NCBI GenBank assembly: GCA_021413625.1
Contig: JAIOPY010000077.1
Span: 1 to 7,428, forward strand
DNA length: 7,428 nucleotides
Direction of reading: 5' to 3'
Source of the DNA: Candidatus Nomurabacteria bacterium
GTDB taxonomy: Bacteria > Patescibacteriota > Minisyncoccia > Phycocordibacterales > UBA9973
Below, one piece after another: positions 1-5,712 of this stretch. The notes under the pieces were generated by a model. The model was not told where the DNA came from, did no database searches, and saw only the letters and a program-made list of their open reading frames with translations. Both the position numbers and the translations under genes were made by a program. The stretch's first letter is position 1, and each line of letters begins with the position of its first letter.

Positions 1-2108
1 TTATTGATGTTGATACCGCTATGCCGATACATATTATCAACCAACGTCCTCTGCAAGCTCGGGTAAAAGAATTTTTCACTACTAACCAACTTTCACAATT
101 TATGGCGCAAGAAAACGTGCTATATGAAATGGAACATCTCCGCACACTTTCTGCGCTTGGACCCGGCGGTCTTACCCGTGAGCGCGCAGGGCTTGAAGTT
201 CGTGACGTGCATCCATCTCACTATGGACGTGTTTGCCCGATACATACTCCTGAAGGTCCAAACATTGGTCTTATCTTACACCTTTCAACTTATGCCAAGA
301 TAAATGATTTTGGTATTATTGAAACTCCTTATCTAAAAGTAAAAAATGGGAAAATTACTAGCGAAGTAGTTTATTTAAATGCGCTAGAAGAAGAAAAATA
401 CAACATTGCTCATGCAGGTATTCCTTATGATGAGGATGGTAAAATAACTGAAGAAAAAGTAGAAGCAAGAATAAAAACAGAACCAGGCACAGTTTCTAAA
501 AACGAAATTGATTTTATTGACGTGGCAGCAAACCAAGCTTTCTCTATTGCTACATCCATGATTCCTTTCTTGGAACATAACGACGCTAACCGCGCGCTGA
601 TGGGCTCTAACATGCAGAAGCAAGCAGTGCCTTGCGTATTGCCAGAAGCGCCATTAGTTGCTACTGGTATTGAAGAGTTAGCTTCTATTGATTCTGGAAG
701 ACTTATTCTTTCTGAAGAAGAGGGAGTTGTGTCTTATGTGGATACTAAAAAAGTAGTAGTAAAAGGAAAAAGTGAAAAAACATACCCGCTTGTAAACTTT
801 TTAAGAAACAACAACTTTTCTGTATTTCATCAACGTCCTTTTGTAAACGTTGGCGATAAAGTAAAGAAAGGAGATGTTTTAGTTGATACTTCCAGCACTG
901 TGGGCGGACAAATTTCTCTTGGACAAAATATTTTTGTAGCTTTCCTTTCTTGGTCTGGCTCAAACTTTGAAGATGCAATCATTGTTTCTGAACGCTTGGT
1001 AAAAAATAGTAAATTTACTTCTGTATATCTTGAAGAATTTATTTGTGTAGTTCGGGATACCAAACTTGGACCTGAAATAACTACTCGGGATATACCAAAC
1101 GTTGGAGAAATTAAATTAAAAGATTTAGATGAAGACGGTGTGGTTCGTATTGGAGCAGAAGTTAGAGAGAATGATATTTTGGTTGGTAAAATTACTCCAA
1201 AAGGTGAAAGCGAGCTGACTCCTGAAGAAAGACTGCTTCGTTCTATCTTTGCCGAAAAAGCGCGCGACGTTAAAGACACATCTTTACGTATGGAACACGG
1301 CAAGCGCGGACGTGTTATCAATGTCAAAATATTCTCTCGTGATTTAGGTCACACCCTTGAAGCGGGGATAATTAAGAAAATTGTTATTGAAGTTGCTCAA
1401 ATTAGAAATGTTTCAGTTGGTGACAAATTGTCTGGACGACACGGCAACAAGGGTGTTATTTCAACAATTTTGCCAGAAGAAGACATGCCTTATGCAGCAG
1501 ACGGCACACCGATTGATATCGTGCTTTCTCCTCTTGGCGTTCCATCTCGTATGAACTTGGGACAGATTTTAGAAATGCATCTTGGTATGGCAGCGAATAG
1601 TCTTGGTTATCAAGCTATCGTGCCTCCATTCCTTGGCGCCAAACATGATGAAATCAAAGAAGAATTGAAAAAGGCAGGACTACCTGAAAGCGGTAAGTTA
1701 AAACTTTTTGATGGACGCACTGGAGAAGCTTTTGAACAAGATGTAGCAGTTGGCTATATGTATATGTTGAAACTTCACCACATGGTAGAAGACAAGATAC
1801 ATATGCGTTCAATTGGACCCTACTCTCTTATCACCCAACAACCACTTGGAGGTAAAGCTCAAGGCGGTGGACAAAGATTCGGAGAAATGGAAGTCTGGGC
1901 ATTGGAAGGTTACGGTGCGGCTTATACCCTACGCGAAATGCTTACTGTTAAATCCGACGATATATTAGGACGTTCCCAAACATTTGATTCCATTATTAAA
2001 AATGAAATTATTAGGTCGCCAAATTCCCCAGCATCATTCAATGTGCTTCTTAACTACTTAAGAGGTCTTGCGCTTGATGTTAACTTAAAAAAACATGAAA
2101 ACTCTTAA
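1..2108 (+). CDS. rpoB: DNA-directed RNA polymerase subunit beta, 5'-truncated by window edge
   Basis: This is the C-terminal portion of the beta subunit, which with beta' forms the catalytic cleft of RNA polymerase in the cytoplasm. The frame is already open at base 3 (reads IDVDTAM), so the ATG at 21 is internal and the true start lies left of the window; M at 21 corresponds roughly to E. coli residue 488. Counting from that M, visible landmarks are the rifampicin region FFTTNQLSQFMAQ (residues 18-30) to SALGPGG, RDVHPSHYGRVCPIHTPEGPNIGLI, NFED with acidic E317 and D318, GDK...GRHGNK with active-site lysines K469 and K477 (E. coli K1065 and K1073), and PYSLITQQPLGGKAQ followed by RFGEMEVWALE and KSDD near the end. 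The protein ends naturally (ASFNVLLNYLRGLALDV...HENS, TAA at 2106-2108). It lacks the large E. coli-type insertion before GDK, so it is compact as in Bacillus. The last 14 nt overlap rpoC. Several pocket residues differ from the consensus (see findings). Identity is certain; only the 5' end is missing. Confidence 0.98.
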   Translation, partial: IDVDTAMPIHIINQRPLQARVKEFFTTNQLSQFMAQENVLYEMEHLRTLSALGPGGLTRERAGLEVRDVHPSHYGRVCPIHTPEGPNIGLILHLSTYAKINDFGIIETPYLKVKNGKITSEVVYLNALEEEKYNIAHAGIPYDEDGKITEEKVEARIKTEPGTVSKNEIDFIDVAANQAFSIATSMIPFLEHNDANRALMGSNMQKQAVPCVLPEAPLVATGIEELASIDSGRLILSEEEGVVSYVDTKKVVVKGKSEKTYPLVNFLRNNNFSVFHQRPFVNVGDKVKKGDVLVDTSSTVGGQISLGQNIFVAFLSWSGSNFEDAIIVSERLVKNSKFTSVYLEEFICVVRDTKLGPEITTRDIPNVGEIKLKDLDEDGVVRIGAEVRENDILVGKITPKGESELTPEERLLRSIFAEKARDVKDTSLRMEHGKRGRVINVKIFSRDLGHTLEAGIIKKIVIEVAQIRNVSVGDKLSGRHGNKGVISTILPEEDMPYAADGTPIDIVLSPLGVPSRMNLGQILEMHLGMAANSLGYQAIVPPFLGAKHDEIKEELKKAGLPESGKLKLFDGRTGEAFEQDVAVGYMYMLKLHHMVEDKIHMRSIGPYSLITQQPLGGKAQGGGQRFGEMEVWALEGYGAAYTLREMLTVKSDDILGRSQTFDSIIKNEIIRSPNSPASFNVLLNYLRGLALDVNLKKHENS
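2087..2108 (+). other. rpoB-rpoC junction: A7 tract and 14-nt gene overlap
   Basis: The rpoC ATG (2095-2097) lies inside the last codons of rpoB, whose TAA is at 2106-2108. A run of seven A (2087-2093) precedes the ATG by one base. There is no purine-rich GGAG-type site in the 20 nt upstream, so rpoC translation is probably coupled to that of rpoB, which would help keep the two subunits in equal amounts. rpoC is in the +1 frame relative to rpoB. Confidence 0.75.
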
Positions 2109-5100
2109 TATAACTGATTTTGATTATATCTCACTTAAGCTTGCTTCTCCGGAACAAATAAAGGAGTGGTCTTATGGGGAAGTCACCAAACCAGAAACGA
2201 TAAATTATCGTACTGGTAGAAGTGAGCGTGGCGGTCTGTTTGATGAAAAGATTTTCGGTCCAGAAAAGGACTATGAATGTTATTGTGGAAAGTATCGTCG
2301 TATTCGTTATAAGGATATTATCTGTGAAAAATGTGGCGTGGAAGTAACTCGCTCCATAGTGCGAAGAGAGAGAATGGGCCACATTGAACTAGGAACACCT
2401 GTTTCCCATATTTGGTTCTTGCGTGGTGTGCCTTCTAGAATGAGTATTCTCTTAAATATTTCAGTATCAGACCTAGAAAAAGTTATCTATTTTGCTGGTT
2501 ACATCATCACGAAAGTTTTTGAAGAAGAAAAACAATCAATTATAGAGAATTTAGACAAGGAATATAAAGCCAAGTTAAAAAATTCTGCTGATGAAGATAC
2601 TCGTGAAAAATTAAAAACTCTACTTTCAAATACTAAAAAAGAAATCGGAGAAATTTATGAAGGTAAAGTTTTAAACGAAATTTCTTTCCATCATTATTCT
2701 TTGAAATATGGAACTTGTTTTGAGGCAAACATCGGAGCGGAAGCTATTTATTCTATCTTCAAGAATTTGGATTTAAACAAATTAAAGGCTCACACTGAAG
2801 CAATGCTGGTAAAAGCTAGTGCTGCAGAAAAAGAGAAACTACAAAAAAGATTATCTCTTATCCGAGCTATGACTTATGCGGATATTCGTCCTGAATGGAT
2901 GTTCCTAACTGTTATCCCAGTTATACCTCCAGTTCTACGTCCAATGGTTGCTCTTGATGGTGGTAGACACGCGACCAGTGATTTAAACGACCTATATCGT
3001 CGTGTGATAAACCGCAATAATCGTCTAAAAAAGTTAAAGGAAATAAATGCGCCAGATGTTATTTTGCGTAACGAAAAAAGAATTATTCAAGAAGCAGTAG
3101 ATGCTTTGATTGATAACTCCATCGCTAAACAAAATGATTCTGCAGCGATGAGTCAATCTCAAAAGAGACCACTTAAATCTCTATCTGATAACTTGAAATC
3201 AAAACAAGGTCTTTTCCGTCAGAACTTGCTTGGTAAGCGTGTAGACTATTCAGGACGTAGTGTTATCGTGGTTGGTCCACAACTTAAGTTGAATCAATGC
3301 GGTCTTCCAAAACACATGGCACTGGAGTTATTTAGACCATTCGTTATTTCTAAAATTTTAGAAGCGGAACTTGCTTTTAACATTCGTGGCGCTAATAAAC
3401 TCATTGAAGAGCGAACTCCAGAAGTTTGGGCAATGTTAGAAGAGGTTATTCAAGGTAAATATGTTCTATTAAACCGTGCGCCAACTTTGCACCGTCTTGG
3501 TATTCAAGCTTTTAATCCAATTCTTATTGAAGGCAACGCTATTCAAGTGCACCCACTTGTGTGTCAGGCTTTCAACGCAGACTTTGACGGCGACCAAATG
3601 GCTGTTTATGTACCTCTTTGTGATGAAGCGCAAATGGAAGCAAAGGAATTAATGGCTGCAAATAAAAACTTGCTTAAACCACAAAATGGTGACCCAATAG
3701 TGCATCCTAGTAAGGACATGGTGTTAGGTTCATACTGGATGACTAAATCTGTTGATGGCGAATTAGGTGAAGGAAAATATTTCTCAAATCCAAATACTGC
3801 GATTGTTGCTTATGAATACGGTATTGTGTCACTACGTGCAAAAATTAAAGTTTTAGCGACCGATACTCCTAAATACAAGAAATTTGATGGAGGGTTGTTT
3901 GATACCTCTGTAGGCAGACTATTATTTAATAGTATTTTGCCAAATGATTTTTCTTACGTAAACGATGAAATGACTCAAAAGAGATTATCTGCTCTTGTGG
4001 ACGAACTTATCATGCATTACGGTGTGGACCAAACTCCAGCAATTCTAGACAAGATTAAAAGCTTTGGCTTTAAGTATTCCACAGTGTCTGGTACTACTTG
4101 GGGTTTTGATAACGTTAAAGTTCCAGTTGAAAAATCAAAAATTATAGCCGAAGGTAAAAAACTAGAAGAAAGAGTTATTTCAGAATGGAGTGATGGTTTG
4201 CTTTCTTATGATGAAAGATACCAAAAAATTATTGAAATCTGGACTCAAGCTAAAAAAGATTTAGAAAAAGTATTACCTGCAACTCTTGATAAAAATGGCT
4301 CTACTTATGACTTATTTACTTCTGGAGCAAGAGGCACAATGACATCCCTAGTGCAGATGACAGGAATGAAAGGTCTTATTCAAAACAACCAAGGTAAGAC
4401 TTTGGAATTTCCTATTATCCCTTGTTATCATGAAGGTCTTTCTCCGATTGAATACTTCGTTACTACTCACGGTGCTCGTAAAGGTGCTTCCGATACAGCG
4501 CTAAACACTGCTAAAGCAGGTTATCTAACACGAAGACTAGTGGATGTGGCTCAAGACGTGGTTATTACTGAAGAGGATTGTGGAACCAAAGAAGGTAAAA
4601 TTGTCTCACGAGAAAATATTTCTGGAATTGAGATTCCTCTTTCTAAAAACATCCGAGGTAGAGTTTTAGCAGGAGATTTGAAAGATAAAGATGGTAAGGT
4701 TCTATACAAGAAAGGATTCCTAGTTACTAAAGAAGAAGCTTACAACATTGAAGGAGCAGGATTTACTGAAGTATTCGTTCGTTCTCCACTAACTTGTCGC
4801 ACCGCTCATGGTCTTTGCCAAGCTTGTTACGGATTAGATTTGGGAAGAAATAGAATTGTTGATAAAGGAGAAGCAGTTGGTATTATTGCCGCTCAAGCTA
4901 TCGGTGAGCCTGGTACTCAGCTAACGCTACGAACTTTCCACGCTGGAGGTGTGGCAGGTACAGACATTACCACAGGTTTACCTCGTATTGAAGAAATCTT
5001 TGAAAGAAGAATTCCAAAGAATCCAGCTATTGTTTCTCAAAGCGATGGTGAGGTCTTTGAAGTGAAAGATAAAGATGGTAAAGAAAAAATTATAAAAGTT

Positions 5101-5703
5101 CTATCAGATTCCAAAGTTGATGGTAAGCCAAATGAGATAGAGTATATAGCTCCATTTCGTAGAATGCCGATAGTTAAATCAGGAGATAAAGTAAAAGCAG
5201 GCGAGCTTTTGACAGATGGTTCAGCAGATATTGCGGAAATATTCAAATACGGTGGCAAAGAAATGGTGGAAGAATACATAATTCGCGAAATAAATAAAGT
5301 TTATGAATTGCAAAGTGCATCTATTTCTAGAAAACACACTGAAATTATTATTCGCCAAATGTTCTCTCGCCGAAAAATCAAAGATTCTGGGGAAACTAAT
5401 TTCTCAGCAGGGGATATTGTTGAAAATACTGCGCTAGTTGAAGAAAATATCAGAGTTGCTAATTTGGGTGGCAAAGAAGCCAAAGCTGAAATAGTTGCTC
5501 TTGGTATTACAGAAGTATCTCTACGAACTAAGAGTTGGTTATCTGCTGCTTCATTCCAAAATACTAATCGTGTTCTTATTGAAAACGCCGTAAAGGGCGG
5601 AGTTGATAGTCTTAGAGGTCTAAAAGAAAATGTGATAATTGGTAGATTAATCCCAGCTGGTACTGGGTTTAAGGAAAAGGTAGAAAAAGTTATAGAGGAA
5701 TAA
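2095..5703 (+). CDS. rpoC: DNA-directed RNA polymerase subunit beta'
   Basis: Complete beta' subunit of 1202 residues, which holds the catalytic magnesium of RNA polymerase. The ATG at 2095 gives the usual N-terminus ([22 protein letters not shown]), and an in-frame TAA at 2086-2088 excludes an earlier start. In order: zinc site 1 with C62, C64, C77 and C80; [10 protein letters not shown]; an insertion of about 44 residues around 141-202; clamp coiled coil with [22 protein letters not shown] (about 293-341); a rebuilt rudder (342-358); switch 2 ([20 protein letters not shown], 369-388); the NADFDGD loop with catalytic D496, D498 and D500; bridge helix around 783-817 ([20 protein letters not shown]); zinc site 2 with C829, C901, C908 and C911; trigger loop [13 protein letters not shown] (L945, H949); and the C-terminal [19 protein letters not shown]. 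It lacks the long E. coli-type insertion in the trigger loop, which explains the shorter length than E. coli's about 1407. It overlaps rpoB by 14 nt and is followed 9 nt later by dnaG. No frameshift or missing catalytic residue is seen. Confidence 0.99.
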   Translation: MKTLNITDFDYISLKLASPEQIKEWSYGEVTKPETINYRTGRSERGGLFDEKIFGPEKDYECYCGKYRRIRYKDIICEKCGVEVTRSIVRRERMGHIELGTPVSHIWFLRGVPSRMSILLNISVSDLEKVIYFAGYIITKVFEEEKQSIIENLDKEYKAKLKNSADEDTREKLKTLLSNTKKEIGEIYEGKVLNEISFHHYSLKYGTCFEANIGAEAIYSIFKNLDLNKLKAHTEAMLVKASAAEKEKLQKRLSLIRAMTYADIRPEWMFLTVIPVIPPVLRPMVALDGGRHATSDLNDLYRRVINRNNRLKKLKEINAPDVILRNEKRIIQEAVDALIDNSIAKQNDSAAMSQSQKRPLKSLSDNLKSKQGLFRQNLLGKRVDYSGRSVIVVGPQLKLNQCGLPKHMALELFRPFVISKILEAELAFNIRGANKLIEERTPEVWAMLEEVIQGKYVLLNRAPTLHRLGIQAFNPILIEGNAIQVHPLVCQAFNADFDGDQMAVYVPLCDEAQMEAKELMAANKNLLKPQNGDPIVHPSKDMVLGSYWMTKSVDGELGEGKYFSNPNTAIVAYEYGIVSLRAKIKVLATDTPKYKKFDGGLFDTSVGRLLFNSILPNDFSYVNDEMTQKRLSALVDELIMHYGVDQTPAILDKIKSFGFKYSTVSGTTWGFDNVKVPVEKSKIIAEGKKLEERVISEWSDGLLSYDERYQKIIEIWTQAKKDLEKVLPATLDKNGSTYDLFTSGARGTMTSLVQMTGMKGLIQNNQGKTLEFPIIPCYHEGLSPIEYFVTTHGARKGASDTALNTAKAGYLTRRLVDVAQDVVITEEDCGTKEGKIVSRENISGIEIPLSKNIRGRVLAGDLKDKDGKVLYKKGFLVTKEEAYNIEGAGFTEVFVRSPLTCRTAHGLCQACYGLDLGRNRIVDKGEAVGIIAAQAIGEPGTQLTLRTFHAGGVAGTDITTGLPRIEEIFERRIPKNPAIVSQSDGEVFEVKDKDGKEKIIKVLSDSKVDGKPNEIEYIAPFRRMPIVKSGDKVKAGELLTDGSADIAEIFKYGGKEMVEEYIIREINKVYELQSASISRKHTEIIIRQMFSRRKIKDSGETNFSAGDIVENTALVEENIRVANLGGKEAKAEIVALGITEVSLRTKSWLSAASFQNTNRVLIENAVKGGVDSLRGLKENVIIGRLIPAGTGFKEKVEKVIEE
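5694..5699 (+). promoter_or_regulatory. Probable weak ribosome binding site for dnaG
   Basis: AGAGGA lies in the last codons of rpoC, ending 13 nt before the dnaG ATG at 5713. The purine core GAGG matches the anti-Shine-Dalgarno end of 16S rRNA, but the spacing is longer than the usual 5-9 nt. No better candidate lies closer (the 9 nt between the genes are ATTACATTT). Initiation may therefore depend partly on ribosomes finishing rpoC. It supports ATG 5713 over the GTG at 5725, which has no motif at a useful distance. Confidence 0.4.
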
Positions 5704-5712
5704 ATTACATTT

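Noticed and set aside
21..23. ATG at 21 as the start of rpoB
   Set aside because: The frame is open upstream to base 3 and the protein begins in the middle of the family alignment, about residue 488 of E. coli RpoB; the gene is cut by the window edge.
384..1327. Minus-strand open frames opposite rpoB
   Set aside because: They lie wholly within well-conserved rpoB, have no recognisable protein features or ribosome sites, and reflect codon bias of the real gene.
1672..1685. AGGCAGG followed by CCTG in rpoB as a second copy of the dnaG palindrome
   Set aside because: It shares only one arm by chance, has no proper inverted partner of seven bases, and encodes the conserved-length segment KKAGLPESG.
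2087..2098. A7 tract as a programmed -1 frameshift site
   Set aside because: A -1 shift reads ACA then TGA and ends at once, removing only the last few RpoB residues; no stimulatory stem is evident. The +1 or one-base-loss case is the meaningful one.
4681..5081. 17-nt direct repeat AAAGATAAAGATGGTAA at 4681-4697 and 5065-5081
   Set aside because: Both copies encode KDKDGK beta-turns in RpoC and are made of common Lys/Asp codons; low-complexity coincidence is more likely than duplication.
5701..5712. Transcription terminator or promoter between rpoC and dnaG
   Set aside because: Only 9 AT-rich bases separate the genes, with no stem-loop plus T-run and no room for a promoter without using rpoC coding sequence; no convincing -35/-10 pair was seen.
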